A stretch of DNA of 64,000 nucleotides from Planctomycetota bacterium. GTDB lineage: Bacteria > Planctomycetota > J058 > JAJDCP01. A program made the position numbers and the translations under genes. The notes beneath the pieces were generated by a model that saw only the letters and a program-made list of their open reading frames with translations, did no database searches and was not told the DNA's origin. Position 1 is the first letter of the stretch. Each line of letters begins with the position of its first letter. The stretch lies in assembly GCA_029260765.1 (NCBI GenBank), contig JAJDCP010000096.1, positions 1-64,000 on the forward strand, written 5' to 3'. This document shows positions 45,755 through 56,727 of this stretch, one piece after another.

Positions 45755-45760
45755 TACAAT
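45755..45760 (+). promoter_or_regulatory. -10 box giving a probable leaderless transcript
   Basis: TACAAT ends five bases before ATG 45766, so transcription should start at or next to the start codon. No ribosome-binding site precedes the ATG. The -35 region is weak. Confidence 0.45.
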
Positions 45761-45765
45761 CCGCT

Positions 45766-47907
45766 ATGGACATCCAAGCACAAACTCCCGCTCGGCCTGA
45801 ACCAGCGGTCCGCATAGCCCGCCAGGCCATGTTCGCCGCCATCGGTGCGACGGCCGTGTTGCTGGCCGCGGTGAGCGTGCTCGGCACCGGTTTCGGTCTC
45901 AGCCGCATGATGTTGACCAGCGTCGCGCTGACCATCGCGAGCCTGCTGATCCAGGTGCTGTTGGTGGGCACCCGCACCCGTCTGCTGTACCGCATCTTTG
46001 GGCTGGCGCTGGTCGCCGGCTCGCAGGTCTTTTTTCTGCTGATCGTCTGGACCGCTTGGCGCACCGAGCCCACGCTCTGGCGCTACTGGTGGACCACTGC
46101 CATCGCCGCCGTTTGCTGGACCCAACTGCACTTCTTGCGTGGCCAGGGCAGGACGCAGCTGGCCGGTTGGGGGCTCGCCACGCCGGCCGGGGCCCTGGTC
46201 TCCGGATTGTTGCTGATGGGGCTGGTCTGGGGCCGCAGTCCTTTGCCAGAATACCCGATCTGGTACTGGCTGCTGTTGGTGCCCCCGAGCCTGGTTTCGG
46301 TCGTGGGCAGCTTGAAGCTCTGGCTGCGGACGCGCCCTCCCCGTGCGCAGCGGCCCGCCTTGAGTCCGGCTGTGCGTTGGGGTCTGTTGCTGCTCAGCCA
46401 TGCAGCCATGCTGTTCGGCGGTCTATACCTGGGCAAGTCGCTCAGCAGCGACGATGCGCTCTTCCGGCAACCCTCGGCCCTGCTCGGCATGAGTGGCCCG
46501 GCCATCGAGCGAGGTGTCGAGCGTGACCTGTCGCGGCTCCGTGCTGTGCTGGATGGGCGCCGCGCGCTGCGCAACGAGGTTTCCCAGTTCCACGCAGCGC
46601 TCGAAGAGGCGATGCAGAGCGAAGACCGTGACTACCTGACCCCGCCCGAAGAGGACCGCATCCGCGCGCAGTTTTCCACCTTCCTGCGCTACCGCAGCGT
46701 GCTGTTGCGCCTGGTCGGCACCTATCAGGGCTTTGAGGCAGTGCGTGAGCCAGGCACCCGTGCGCGCTGTTTTCTGCTCGGCTTCGCTGCCGCCGCCAGC
46801 ATGTTCCACGATGGCCTCTATCTGGTGCACACCTACTACAAGAGCCCCGTCTCACGACGGAAGCTCAACGAAGCGGACTACGGCCTGCCCGAGGGGACGC
46901 TCGACCAGGTCTTCGAGGCTGTGACCGACGTCCAGACCATCCGGTTGCTCGACGAGATGTCGGCCTACTTCGAGCACCGCAGAGCGGACTGGGGCGCACA
47001 GGGAGTGTTCCCCGGGGAGGACTTCGAGTTCTTGTGCGGGGCGATCAGCGGCGCGCTGGAGGCGATCGAGGGGCTGCGTCTCAACCCCCATCTGGCGCGC
47101 ATCGAGCGCTTCTTCGACCACGTGCAGCGTGACGCCTACCGGCCGGCCTACGCCGTGCAGGCGTTGGCGGCCCGTTGGATCGGGGACACGCGCATCGTCA
47201 ACCGTGAGTCGTTCATCAGCCAACAGCAAGTCGAAGAGGTGCGGGCGCGGCTCAAGCCCGGCGACATCTTGATCGTGCGCAAGAACTGGTATCTGTCCAA
47301 CGCCTTCCTGCCGGGCTTCTGGCCTCACGCAGCCCTCTATGTCGGCGGGCTCGAAGACCTGGAGCGGCTTGGGGTGCTCGACGATCCCGAGGTGGCCAGC
47401 CGGCTCGAAGAGTTCTCAGCGCCCGCGGACGACGGCAGCGCGTTTTGCGTGATCGAGGCCCAGAGCGAGGGGGTGGTGTTCAATCCGCTGAGCTTCACCC
47501 TGCATGCCGACTACGTGGCTGTACTGCGGCCCCGCGAGCTTTCGCAGGACGAGATCGCGCTGGCCATCCGCAACGCCTTCCGTTACCAGGGCAGGCCCTA
47601 CGACTTCGAATTCGATTTCTTCTCGTCGGACAAACTGGTCTGCACCGAGCTCGTCTACCGTGCCTACGCCGGAGATCCCGAGCAGGGCTTGCGGGGGCTG
47701 CATTTTCAGCTGGAGAAGGTCGCAGGTCGTGACACGCTGCCCGCCAACCGCGTGATCGCGAAGTTCCGCGATGAGCAGGCTCGGCCAGACCGTGAGCTCG
47801 AGCTGGTGTTGTTCCTCGACACGCCGCCGGGACGCCATCGGGCCCAAGAGTCCGATGCCGCGACGCTGGGGCAGTCGATCGAGCGCCCTGGGACCTTCAA
47901 CGAGTAG
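45766..47907 (+). CDS. Membrane protein with C-terminal permuted NlpC/P60 (YiiX/YebB-like) domain
   Basis: 713 residues. Six transmembrane helices occupy about residues 22-230. A helical central region follows (230-490). The C-terminal domain (about 500-690) begins LKPGDILIVRKNWYLSNAFLPGFWPHAALYVG with the histidine first, and ends with FFSSDKLVCTELVYRAY carrying the cysteine. That circularly permuted order marks the YiiX/LRAT-like branch of the NlpC/P60 papain fold, which includes hydrolases of peptides, amides or lipids. The catalytic pair is intact. Its end overlaps the convergent sensor-kinase gene by 11 bases. Confidence 0.85.
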   Translation: MDIQAQTPARPEPAVRIARQAMFAAIGATAVLLAAVSVLGTGFGLSRMMLTSVALTIASLLIQVLLVGTRTRLLYRIFGLALVAGSQVFFLLIVWTAWRTEPTLWRYWWTTAIAAVCWTQLHFLRGQGRTQLAGWGLATPAGALVSGLLLMGLVWGRSPLPEYPIWYWLLLVPPSLVSVVGSLKLWLRTRPPRAQRPALSPAVRWGLLLLSHAAMLFGGLYLGKSLSSDDALFRQPSALLGMSGPAIERGVERDLSRLRAVLDGRRALRNEVSQFHAALEEAMQSEDRDYLTPPEEDRIRAQFSTFLRYRSVLLRLVGTYQGFEAVREPGTRARCFLLGFAAAASMFHDGLYLVHTYYKSPVSRRKLNEADYGLPEGTLDQVFEAVTDVQTIRLLDEMSAYFEHRRADWGAQGVFPGEDFEFLCGAISGALEAIEGLRLNPHLARIERFFDHVQRDAYRPAYAVQALAARWIGDTRIVNRESFISQQQVEEVRARLKPGDILIVRKNWYLSNAFLPGFWPHAALYVGGLEDLERLGVLDDPEVASRLEEFSAPADDGSAFCVIEAQSEGVVFNPLSFTLHADYVAVLRPRELSQDEIALAIRNAFRYQGRPYDFEFDFFSSDKLVCTELVYRAYAGDPEQGLRGLHFQLEKVAGRDTLPANRVIAKFRDEQARPDRELELVLFLDTPPGRHRAQESDAATLGQSIERPGTFNE

Positions 47908-49387
47908 CGGCTTCCCCGCCCTCAGCAGGGGGGAGGGCGATCCTGAAGCGGGTGGGCAAGCCATCGAGCAGGCTGAGGCTGCCGCCTTCCTTCTCGACCA
48001 GGCCGTACGCCACCCACAGGCCCAGCCCCGTTCCCTTGCCCGGATCTTTGGTGGTGAAGAAAGGGTCGAAGATCGATCCGCGGTCGGCCTCGGCGACGCC
48101 CGGTCCCGAGTCGCGGCATTCGGCCTGCACCTCGCCGTCCCGCCGGCAGGTGGTCCAGACCACCTCGCCCCCGTTGTCGCTCGCATCCAGGGCGTTGTCG
48201 GTCAGGTTCAGCACCACCTGGATCAACGCCGAGGCCGACACCCGCACCCAGAGCTCCTGGTCGCTGAGCTCCAGGCGCAAGCGCTCGAGCCGGGCGTCCT
48301 TGCGGTATCGGACCAGGTCGCGGGCACGCCGCATCAACTCGTTGAGGTCGACCAGCTCGCGTGGCGCTGTGCGGGTGGTGTTCCGCACAGTGTCGAGGAT
48401 GTTGCGGCAACGTTCGACTTCATGGATGACGATCTCGAGGTACTCGGCGAAGTCATCAAAGCCATCGCTGCCCGCCGCCAGGGCCTCGTCCACCCGGTCG
48501 CGCAGTCCTTCGGCACAACTGAGAATGGTCGCGAGCGGGTTGTTGATTTCGTGGGCCATGCCCGCAGTCATGCGGCCGAGGCCCGCGAGCTTCTCGGAGC
48601 GCACCAACTGAGCGGTGCGCTTCTCGACCCGCACCTCCAACTCGCTGGCCAGCGCCTCCAGCTTGCGGTTGGCGAGCAGCAGCGAACGCCGGTGGCTGTG
48701 GATGATGCCATCGGCTTTGAAGACGATCACCGTCAGGACCGACAGCAACAGCCCCATCGACAGCAGGGACCAGAGCGCAATGCGCACGTAGGCACGGCCG
48801 ATCTCGGCGTCGATGCTCTGGCCGTCCTGGTAGGTCTCGATCACCCCGGCGACTTGCATCGGTCCCGAGTCGGGAATGGCCTGTCCGTACGGAGGCACCG
48901 GCACATAGGTCTCGATCAAGGCCCGCTCGAGCACGTCGCCCGCGATGTCGAGGGCGACAGAGCGCCCGACGATACGGGTCGTCACCTCGCCTTGCAGGGC
49001 CCGCTCGAGGAAGTCGTTGTCGCGGATGACGAAGCCCTGGTGCTCGGCCACGGTGCTGAAGATGATGCGCCGCTGTGGATCGAAAATGTAGATGCGCTGG
49101 ATGCCGAGCCCCGAGATCGCGGACTGCACCACGGCGTGAAGCCGTGCACGCTGCTCGGGATCATCGAGGTCGATGCGGCCTGAACCTTCAGCGAGCAGCG
49201 GATCGATGAAACGTTCGCCGATCTGGCGATGCAGGTTGTGGGAGATGCGCGTGGCGTACTCATGCGCCCGCGCCAGCAGATCGTCATGGACTTCCTGGGC
49301 GAAGACCAGGCAGGTCACCACGGTAAGCACCGGCACGATCAGAAAGCAGGCCGTGAGGAAGTAGCGCTTGAGATTGAAGCTCGGCAT
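47897..49387 (-). CDS. Membrane sensor histidine kinase, NtrB/DctB-type
   Basis: 496 residues from ATG 49387, which overlaps the preceding stop (TGATG). TM1 is at about 9-30, an extracytoplasmic Cache-like sensor domain at 31-200 and TM2 at about 202-223. A coiled coil leads to H279 in GMAHEINNPLATI. The ATPase domain shows NLTDNALDASD, DSGPGV and GTGLGLWVAYGLV. This subfamily usually phosphorylates sigma-54-dependent activators, and one is encoded four genes upstream in the same operon. The sensor domain should face the same compartment as the barrels, lipoproteins and flavinylated protein of the operon. Confidence 0.93.
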   Translation of the reverse strand: MPSFNLKRYFLTACFLIVPVLTVVTCLVFAQEVHDDLLARAHEYATRISHNLHRQIGERFIDPLLAEGSGRIDLDDPEQRARLHAVVQSAISGLGIQRIYIFDPQRRIIFSTVAEHQGFVIRDNDFLERALQGEVTTRIVGRSVALDIAGDVLERALIETYVPVPPYGQAIPDSGPMQVAGVIETYQDGQSIDAEIGRAYVRIALWSLLSMGLLLSVLTVIVFKADGIIHSHRRSLLLANRKLEALASELEVRVEKRTAQLVRSEKLAGLGRMTAGMAHEINNPLATILSCAEGLRDRVDEALAAGSDGFDDFAEYLEIVIHEVERCRNILDTVRNTTRTAPRELVDLNELMRRARDLVRYRKDARLERLRLELSDQELWVRVSASALIQVVLNLTDNALDASDNGGEVVWTTCRRDGEVQAECRDSGPGVAEADRGSIFDPFFTTKDPGKGTGLGLWVAYGLVEKEGGSLSLLDGLPTRFRIALPPAEGGEAATR

Positions 49388-50757
49388 CAGGGTTCCCCCG
49401 GCCTCCACAAGAAGACAGACAGAGTCTCGCTTCCCCAGCCACGATCCTGCGCGAAGCGTTGCAGCAGGCTCGCCGATGCCGGCGGGCTGCCCGACAACTC
49501 GCTGCTGGCGACCACCCAGGAAGGCGCCTGCCAGAGCCCCGCCAGGTAGGTCTGCAGAGCGCCGAAGCTACGCAGCCTGCGGCGCAGCATGCGCGCTCCG
49601 TGCAGGTCGGCGTAGCGGGGCACTGCGTCTCCGGCCAGCAGCACCGGTCCCAGTCGCCGCTCGACCTCGGCAGCCAAGCGGGCCGCCTGGGCGGCAGGGG
49701 CGGGCAGATACGCTTGGCGCACGGCGCGGGGCACGCTGAGCAGGGTTGTCAGCAGCAGCAGCGCGAGCAGGGCGCCGCGCAGCGGCCACTTCTGGCGGGC
49801 GGAGAAGGCAGGCTGGTCCGCGGACACCTGGGTAAGCGCCCAGCAACCCGCCAGCAGCAAGGGCAGATAGTGCCGGCCCCGGCTGAGGTTCTGGCCGAAC
49901 AACAACCAGAGGCTGTACGGCAGCGTCCAGAGCCGCCAGAGAGTCCCCAGTTGCGCGCCGCGTCGAGCCACGGCAGCCAGCAGCACCAATCCGGCGGCCA
50001 GCACCCAGGGCTGGTTCCAACCCGAGGCACTGGCCAGACCGGCCAGAAATGCGCCGGGCCGGTGCACAAGGCCCACGCCACTGAACGCCGTCTGGCCCCA
50101 GTCACCAAAGTGCCCCGCGCTGAACGCCTGCCCCTGGGCGAGGAACTCCGCGGGACCCACCTGGACGAGGAACCACGGCAGCCACAACAGCAGCCCCACC
50201 CCCAGGCCGAGCCCGGCATGCAGCCAGCCACGCGGGCGGCCCAGCGTGCCTGCGCCCAGCAACACCGCCAACAGAGGCAGGGCCGACAGTCGGAAGCCGA
50301 GGGCCACTCCGGCCGCCAGACCCGCGGCCAGGGGCTGCTCCCGCTCGAGAGCCCACCAGGCGCCGGCCAGAAACAACAACGCGGGCAGGTCCGCGTGGGC
50401 GGTCAGGGATTCGAGCCAGACAGCCGGGAGCGCCAGCCATAGCAGGGCTGCGGCCCAGCCACTCTGGGAGTCGCGGGCTGTGCCGTGCAGGCAGGTGGCC
50501 AGACCGGCCGAAGCGAGCAGTCCGAGCAGTCCATAGCTCGCGGAGCCTGCCAGGGGCCGCAGCAGCCTTCCCGCCAGGACATACAGCGGATAGCCCGGGA
50601 AGTGGGGCGACAAACGACTCAGGTCGTAGTCATCGAGAGCCAGCTCGAAGTCGACCGCGTCGAAATCGACCGCCGTGGGGGGGAGCAGCCACAACCGCGG
50701 CAGACAGATGGCCAGGCAGACGGCAAACACCTTCAAGCAGCTGTGGCAGGTCTTCAC
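49387..50757 (-). CDS. Polytopic GT-C-like glycosyltransferase (GT39/ArnT-like)
   Basis: 456 residues with about ten transmembrane helices. The first periplasmic loop carries FDAVDFELALDDYDLSRLSPHFPGYPLY; the acidic residues and the HFPGYP segment are typical of GT-C enzymes that use lipid-linked sugars. It probably glycosylates a lipid or protein on the outer side of the membrane. The GTG start overlaps the barrel-gene stop (GTGA), and its stop overlaps the kinase start, so it is tightly embedded in the operon. Its link to the redox genes is unclear. Confidence 0.75.
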   Translation of the reverse strand: MKTCHSCLKVFAVCLAICLPRLWLLPPTAVDFDAVDFELALDDYDLSRLSPHFPGYPLYVLAGRLLRPLAGSASYGLLGLLASAGLATCLHGTARDSQSGWAAALLWLALPAVWLESLTAHADLPALLFLAGAWWALEREQPLAAGLAAGVALGFRLSALPLLAVLLGAGTLGRPRGWLHAGLGLGVGLLLWLPWFLVQVGPAEFLAQGQAFSAGHFGDWGQTAFSGVGLVHRPGAFLAGLASASGWNQPWVLAAGLVLLAAVARRGAQLGTLWRLWTLPYSLWLLFGQNLSRGRHYLPLLLAGCWALTQVSADQPAFSARQKWPLRGALLALLLLTTLLSVPRAVRQAYLPAPAAQAARLAAEVERRLGPVLLAGDAVPRYADLHGARMLRRRLRSFGALQTYLAGLWQAPSWVVASSELSGSPPASASLLQRFAQDRGWGSETLSVFLWRPGEP

Positions 50758-51860
50758 CAGCCGACCCCCAGCTGTAGTTGCACGCCACCGCCGACGTTGC
50801 CGCTCTCTTCGAGGGCGACGACCTCGAGCTGCAACTTGAGGAAGAAGCTCTCGCTGAAGCCGAGCCCGAGCACCAGACTCCCGCGTTGGGTACGCTCGAG
50901 CCGCCGCAGCTCGCGGTCAGGGTTGGCCGCGTCGTAACGCGCGCCGTACCAGGCGCGCTCGAGCCAGTCCCAATTGACTGTCTGTGTATAAACGGCCTCG
51001 AGGTAGTAGCCGAAGCGCTCGGTGCTCGGAGACACGCGTCCAAACAGGGCCTCCCCGCGGATGCTCCAACGCCCCAGCTCGAGGCGGGCATCGAGTCCCA
51101 ACAGCCAGAGAGCTTCGCTGAAGTCATCGTCCAGCCAGGTCACCAGTCCCGAGACACCCACTTCGATGTCGTCGCCGGGCTCGTAGCCGATCCGGGCTGC
51201 AAACTGGGGCGGCAGGGTGTTCCACGTGAACATGTCTGGCCGGCCGTCGCGGTCCGCGCCTTCGAGTCCGCTGGTGATGGCCGCCTCGATGCTGAGAGCT
51301 CCCGGTTCGATCTCCAAGAACAGCCCGGTGTCTGAATAGGTGCCCGGATAGATGACCTGGAAGGGCGTCGGCCGGTCGACAAAGCGGTTGCGTACCGAAG
51401 AGTAGGCGTGTCGTTCGATGCCGAAGGGCACGTACCTCCAACCCAATGCGAGCTCGAAGCCGTCGAGCTCGAGCTCGACGAACAATTGATCGAACTCGAT
51501 CTCCAGCAGAGAATCGTCCCTGGGGACCGACTCTACCGACTCGCTGAAGTCGTCGTCGCCGACCCCTTCGATCTCGAGCTCAGCGAGGAACAGAAACCAG
51601 TCGCTGGGCTGCAGCGCGAGCGAGAGCGCCGCTGAGTAGAGAACAGCGTGGCGGCTGCGGCGGTCGCGCAGTGCCGTGAGACCGTCGGAGTATTGCAGGG
51701 TCAGGTCTGCGCGGCCATGCAGCTCATACAAGCTCTGCTCGAGCTCGATCAGCTCGGGATCGAAGGCTTCGAAATCGAAGCTGTCGAGGGCAACTCCGAG
51801 GCTGTCTTCCTGCGCGCAGGTGGTCGCTGCCAGCAGACAGACCAGCAGCCAGCGTCTCAT
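50754..51860 (-). CDS. Outer-membrane beta-barrel (porin-like) protein
   Basis: 368 residues with a signal peptide (MRRWLLVCLLAATTCAQ). The mature protein is acidic. It is made of alternating amphipathic strands, such as WFLFLAELEIEGVG and GFELALGWRYVPFG, and ends in a terminal aromatic (LGVGW), as expected of an outer-membrane barrel. A P-F-G-I-E-R-H loop and FYP-type turns recall phosphate-selective or OmpL-like porins. ATG 51860 overlaps the upstream stop (ATGA). It may move substrates or anchor electron transfer. Confidence 0.7.
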   Translation of the reverse strand: MRRWLLVCLLAATTCAQEDSLGVALDSFDFEAFDPELIELEQSLYELHGRADLTLQYSDGLTALRDRRSRHAVLYSAALSLALQPSDWFLFLAELEIEGVGDDDFSESVESVPRDDSLLEIEFDQLFVELELDGFELALGWRYVPFGIERHAYSSVRNRFVDRPTPFQVIYPGTYSDTGLFLEIEPGALSIEAAITSGLEGADRDGRPDMFTWNTLPPQFAARIGYEPGDDIEVGVSGLVTWLDDDFSEALWLLGLDARLELGRWSIRGEALFGRVSPSTERFGYYLEAVYTQTVNWDWLERAWYGARYDAANPDRELRRLERTQRGSLVLGLGFSESFFLKLQLEVVALEESGNVGGGVQLQLGVGW

Positions 51861-52486
51861 GAATCGGGGTGGACGAAGGACGGAAAACACCGCTTCAGCC
51901 GCTCTGCGATCGCCTGGCTGGCCGCTTTAAAGGCCGCCGGGTCGGAGGCTTCGGCGCCGACTCCGAACAGTCCGGGGCTACCGAGGCTGCGGCGCGCATC
52001 TTCGAACAGAGCGAGCAGCTCGTCATGCAGCTCGGTGCCTGTGGCCGCATCGCGAGACTGGACGTTCCCCGCCAAGACCTCCTCGTAGTACGCCCGGGCA
52101 GACACCAGGCGGGCACGTCCTGCGTCGAAGTCCGCCAACTCCTCTTTGTTGTTCCAGAGGAACTTCTGCAAGGTCGCCAGGTAGACCAGATTGGCGAAAG
52201 CGCTGGCGAAACCGCGGGCATCTTGCGTGTCTCGAGCTTCGTTGAGCGTGGGGGCCAGGTCGAGGCTGAAGTCATCGAGCAGCTCGTCGAGCTGCCAACG
52301 CGAATCTTCCAGAGCCTGGGCGGCCTGCTGCCAGTCCCCGGCGCGCACGGCCTGAAGAGCGCTACGGAACGAGGCGAGCAGGGGATCTTCGTCGGCCGTG
52401 TAGCCATAGCCCCAGCCCGGTCCTGCCAACAGCAACACGCCTGCAAGCAGGGCGAACAGGCGTGGGAACATAGGGCTGGCGCGCAC
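51857..52486 (-). CDS. Secreted helical protein of unknown function
   Basis: 209 residues from GTG 52486 (CGGAGG five bases upstream). A signal peptide (FPRLFALLAGVLLLAGPGWG) is followed by an all-helical mature protein with tryptophan- and glutamine-rich repeats (SALQAVRAGDWQQAAQALEDSRWQLDELL), resembling a small TPR-like or four-helix bundle. The family is not recognised. It lies between the regulator and barrel genes of the operon. Confidence 0.65.
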   Translation of the reverse strand: MRASPMFPRLFALLAGVLLLAGPGWGYGYTADEDPLLASFRSALQAVRAGDWQQAAQALEDSRWQLDELLDDFSLDLAPTLNEARDTQDARGFASAFANLVYLATLQKFLWNNKEELADFDAGRARLVSARAYYEEVLAGNVQSRDAATGTELHDELLALFEDARRSLGSPGLFGVGAEASDPAAFKAASQAIAERLKRCFPSFVHPDS

Positions 52487-52499
52487 GGGAACCTCCGGC

Positions 52500-53851
<1,352 letters not shown>

Positions 53852-53855
<4 letters not shown>

Positions 53856-54970
53856 TTCTCCTTGGCGGTCTGCAGCCCTGAGGACAGGTGGACATCGAGC
53901 TGGTCGTCGACGATCACGGCTTCAGCCTCGCGGATGCGCTCGACCAGGGCCAGCCCGGCTTCTGCGCCCATCACGAAGATGCCGGTGGCGAGGGCGTCGG
54001 CGAACTCGGCGCTGCGAGCGATCACGGTGACACTGGTGACGCCCTGCGATGGCTTTCCACTGCGGGGGTCGATGATGTGGTGGTAGCGCACGCCGTCGAC
54101 TTCGAAGAAGCGCTCGTAGTCGCCGGAAGTAACCACGCTGGTATTGGCCACCGGGATGATCGCGAACATGTGTTCTTTGTGGCGAGGATCGCGGATGCCG
54201 ATGCGCCAGGTCTGGCCGGCCTTCTTGCCGCGCACTTTGAGGTCCCCGCCGGCGTTGACCATCGCGATCTTGATGCCGTGTTCGACCAGCACCTCCATCG
54301 CGCGCTCGACTCCATAGCCTTTGGCGATGCCGCCAAGGTCGATGCGCATGCCCTCCTGAGGGAGGAAGACGCTGCGGGCCTCGGCGTCGAGGACCAGCTT
54401 CTGCCAGCCGATGCGTTCGAGGGCCGCGGCCACGGCTGCCTCGTCGGGAAGCTTGGGCTGGGCCGCTTTGTAGTCCCACAACTTACCCGCGCCGGCATAG
54501 CTGATGTCGAAGCAGCTGTTGGTCAGCTCGCTCATATACAGAGCGCGCTCGATCAGCGCGTAGAGCTCTTCGGACACCACTACCGGAGCGTCACCCGCGG
54601 CCAGGTTGATCGAGCTCAGCTCGCTCGTATCGTTCCAGCTGGTCATCTTCACTTCGATGCGTTCCAGCTCGGCCACCGCCGCATCCAAGGCTCTCTCGAG
54701 CAGCGCCTGCTGATCCCCGTAGGCTTCGATCAGGATCTCGGTGCCCATGCCCGCGTAATGGCGCTCTGCCTTGAACAGGTCCTCGGGATCCTCGCTGGCC
54801 AGCAACTCGCTCGGTCGCTGGCGCGCATCGGGATGCGGCTGGACCTCGGGAGGGGCTTCGGGGATCGGCGACGACGGCTGCAGGCTGTCCGCTGGTGGAC
54901 GCGCGGGCGGCGCGCTGCCGCAGCCGAGCAGGCTGAGCGTGTACAACAGAGGCAAGACGGTCCGCAGCAT
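53852..54970 (-). CDS. apbE: FAD:protein FMN transferase ApbE (lipoprotein)
   Basis: 372 residues with lipobox LLGC (C17). A proline-rich spacer precedes the ApbE domain: MTSWNDTSELSSIN, SYAGAGKLWDY, IDLGGIAKGYGVERA, NAGGDLKVRG and the C-terminal DALATGIFVMG. The enzyme takes FMN from FAD and links it covalently to a threonine or serine of a target protein outside the cytoplasm. No classic FMN-binding (NqrC/RnfG) target is encoded nearby; the DUF3570 protein two genes upstream has a motif-like D-G-x-S-G-A-S. It is flanked by the thioredoxin-like lipoprotein and the NtrC-type regulator. Confidence 0.93.
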
Positions 54971-54985
54971 GGCGAGTCTCCGGGC

Positions 54986-55606
54986 TTACGGTTCGATCCG
55001 GCAGACTCCGTCCTGACACTGGGCGTTCTCGTCTGCCGTTGCGTGGCTGAGATAGCCGATATGGTCGCAATCGGCGCAGCCGCTGCCCAGGCAATTCTGG
55101 CAGAAAGTGAAGTCGGCGCTCGGGGCGCCACCGGCGTGGCTCGGAGCGGGGGGCAGCAGCTGGTCGAAGTCTTCGGGCAGGCGGTGGTCGCGGAAGATCT
55201 CCTGGCCCTTGTCGAACAAAATCAGGGTCGGCGTGCCCGACACCCCGAAGTGGCGGCTGATCTGCAGCTCGGGGTCGTGGACGGTCGCGAAGGGAATGCC
55301 CCACTCTTCGGCGGTCTGGCGCACCACCTCGGGCGTCTTCTTGCTGACGCAGATGCCGATCACCTCAAGGTCGTGGTGGCGCGCTTCCCACAGCGCGATC
55401 AGCTCGGGATTGTGGCGCCGGCAGCTGTCGCAGGTGGGCTGCCAGAAGACCAGCAGCTGCCGTCCTTCACCGAGCCGCTGCTCGGCTCCGGCCAGATCTT
55501 GGCTGGCAGTGGGCCGGGCGGTGTCCTGGCTGCGTTCGGGAAGTTGGACGCAGCCCACCAGCAGGCACATCAGGGGTAGTGTGGTTTTCAGAAGCTGAGA
55601 TGCCAT
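54986..55606 (-). CDS. Thioredoxin-like (TlpA-type) lipoprotein with cysteine-rich tail
   Basis: 206 residues with lipobox LVGC (C19). The thioredoxin fold has active-site CDSC (FWQPTCDSC) and the cis-proline in SGTPTLILF. The C-terminal 40 residues add FCQNCLGSGCADC and two further cysteines, an unusual rubredoxin- or zinc-ribbon-like extension. The role is probably thiol-disulfide exchange on partner proteins in the envelope. GGGAG precedes ATG 55606, which lies 19 bases inside the DUF3570 gene. Confidence 0.85.
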   Translation of the reverse strand: MASQLLKTTLPLMCLLVGCVQLPERSQDTARPTASQDLAGAEQRLGEGRQLLVFWQPTCDSCRRHNPELIALWEARHHDLEVIGICVSKKTPEVVRQTAEEWGIPFATVHDPELQISRHFGVSGTPTLILFDKGQEIFRDHRLPEDFDQLLPPAPSHAGGAPSADFTFCQNCLGSGCADCDHIGYLSHATADENAQCQDGVCRIEP

Positions 55607-56727
55607 CCGAGGCTCCCCCAGTAGGCGTTGAGGTCGTCGTCCCGCACCATCAAGTCGAAGCTGAAGTCGACGGCCATGTTCTCGGTGATGTTCCAGGTCA
55701 AGGTGGTCCCGAAGGTGTTCGAGACGAAGGCGGCCAGGTCAGGATCGGAGGTGCGCTCGCTGCTCAGGCTGCTGAAGATGTCTTCGTAGTCATCGGCCTC
55801 GGACTGCATGTACAGGCGGTAGCGCAGCTCGAGCATCAGCACTTCGTCGACCAACCACTGCCGCCAGCGAGGTTCGATGTCCCAAGCGAGCACCCCCCAG
55901 TCGTCGGCATAGATGCGGGTGCCGACGCCGACGGAGCTGTCGGGGAACTCCTCCCAGTCGAGGTACTTGTCGACGCGTCCGTAGAGCGCGTTGCGGATGC
56001 GGCTGTCGGGCAACTCCTCAGCCGCCTCGAAACCGCGGAACAGCTGGTCTCCATCAGCTCCCAGCGGCACGCTGGGGAACACACGCGAGTCCCGAACCAG
56101 CACACGGTTGATGCTGCTCTCGAGGAACCCCGACTGGTAGGTGAATGAGTAGCCCAGACTGAAGGTCACTGTCGGTGTAAGGATGTGCTCGAAGCTCACC
56201 CCCAACGAGAAGGTCGAGCGGTCGTCATTCCCTTCTTCGCTGCCGTCGAAGCGGATCACCTCGACGGTGTCGAAGAAGGCCAACCCGCTGAACTTGATGC
56301 GCGACTGGCGCTCGTTCAGCCAGCGGGCGTACGCGAAGTTGAAGCCGAAAGAGCTGTAGTCGTACTCGACCGATGCACTGACGCCGCCGGAGATCTGGTT
56401 TTCGCCCCAGGCGTAGTCGGCCCCGACATAGCCGCCGGTGTAGTTGTCCCCGGAGGCTCCTGACTGACCATCGGTCTTTTGTAGCCGTTCGATGGAGGCC
56501 GAGGAGACATAGTCGTAGTACAAACCGAGGTTCAGACCGAAGCTCTCGCTGGCCTGCCAACGCGCGAGCACGATCGGCTCGATGACGGTCTCGTCCTCGT
56601 CGAGGTACTCGTTGCCGCCGTTGTCATCCTGCTTGTACACACCGACCCGCAGGTCGATGAAGCTCTCCTGCGCCAGGCTGGCCAGCGTCAGCAGAACGAG
56701 CAGCAGGCTTGCGCGTTTCAGTAGCAT
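55588..56727 (-). CDS. DUF3570 outer-membrane beta-barrel protein
   Basis: 379 residues with a signal peptide. The mature part is a beta-barrel (many strands such as FGLNLGLYYDYVSSASIE) ending WGSLGWHLSF with a terminal phenylalanine, as DUF3570 proteins do. Residues 86-92 read D-G-Q-S-G-A-S, which fits the ApbE flavinylation consensus D-G-x-S/T-G-A-S/T; S92 would be the modified residue. Recognition of such a site in a barrel loop is hypothetical. The gene overlaps both neighbours. Confidence 0.8.
   Translation of the reverse strand: MLLKRASLLLVLLTLASLAQESFIDLRVGVYKQDDNGGNEYLDEDETVIEPIVLARWQASESFGLNLGLYYDYVSSASIERLQKTDGQSGASGDNYTGGYVGADYAWGENQISGGVSASVEYDYSSFGFNFAYARWLNERQSRIKFSGLAFFDTVEVIRFDGSEEGNDDRSTFSLGVSFEHILTPTVTFSLGYSFTYQSGFLESSINRVLVRDSRVFPSVPLGADGDQLFRGFEAAEELPDSRIRNALYGRVDKYLDWEEFPDSSVGVGTRIYADDWGVLAWDIEPRWRQWLVDEVLMLELRYRLYMQSEADDYEDIFSSLSSERTSDPDLAAFVSNTFGTTLTWNITENMAVDFSFDLMVRDDDLNAYWGSLGWHLSF

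Noticed and set aside
54985..55010. tRNA T-arm-like GGTTCGATCC
   Set aside because: No cloverleaf around it; it lies inside the thioredoxin-like gene.
53888..55579. A 563-codon open frame on the plus strand
   Set aside because: It opposes apbE and the thioredoxin-like gene, both with clear family motifs.
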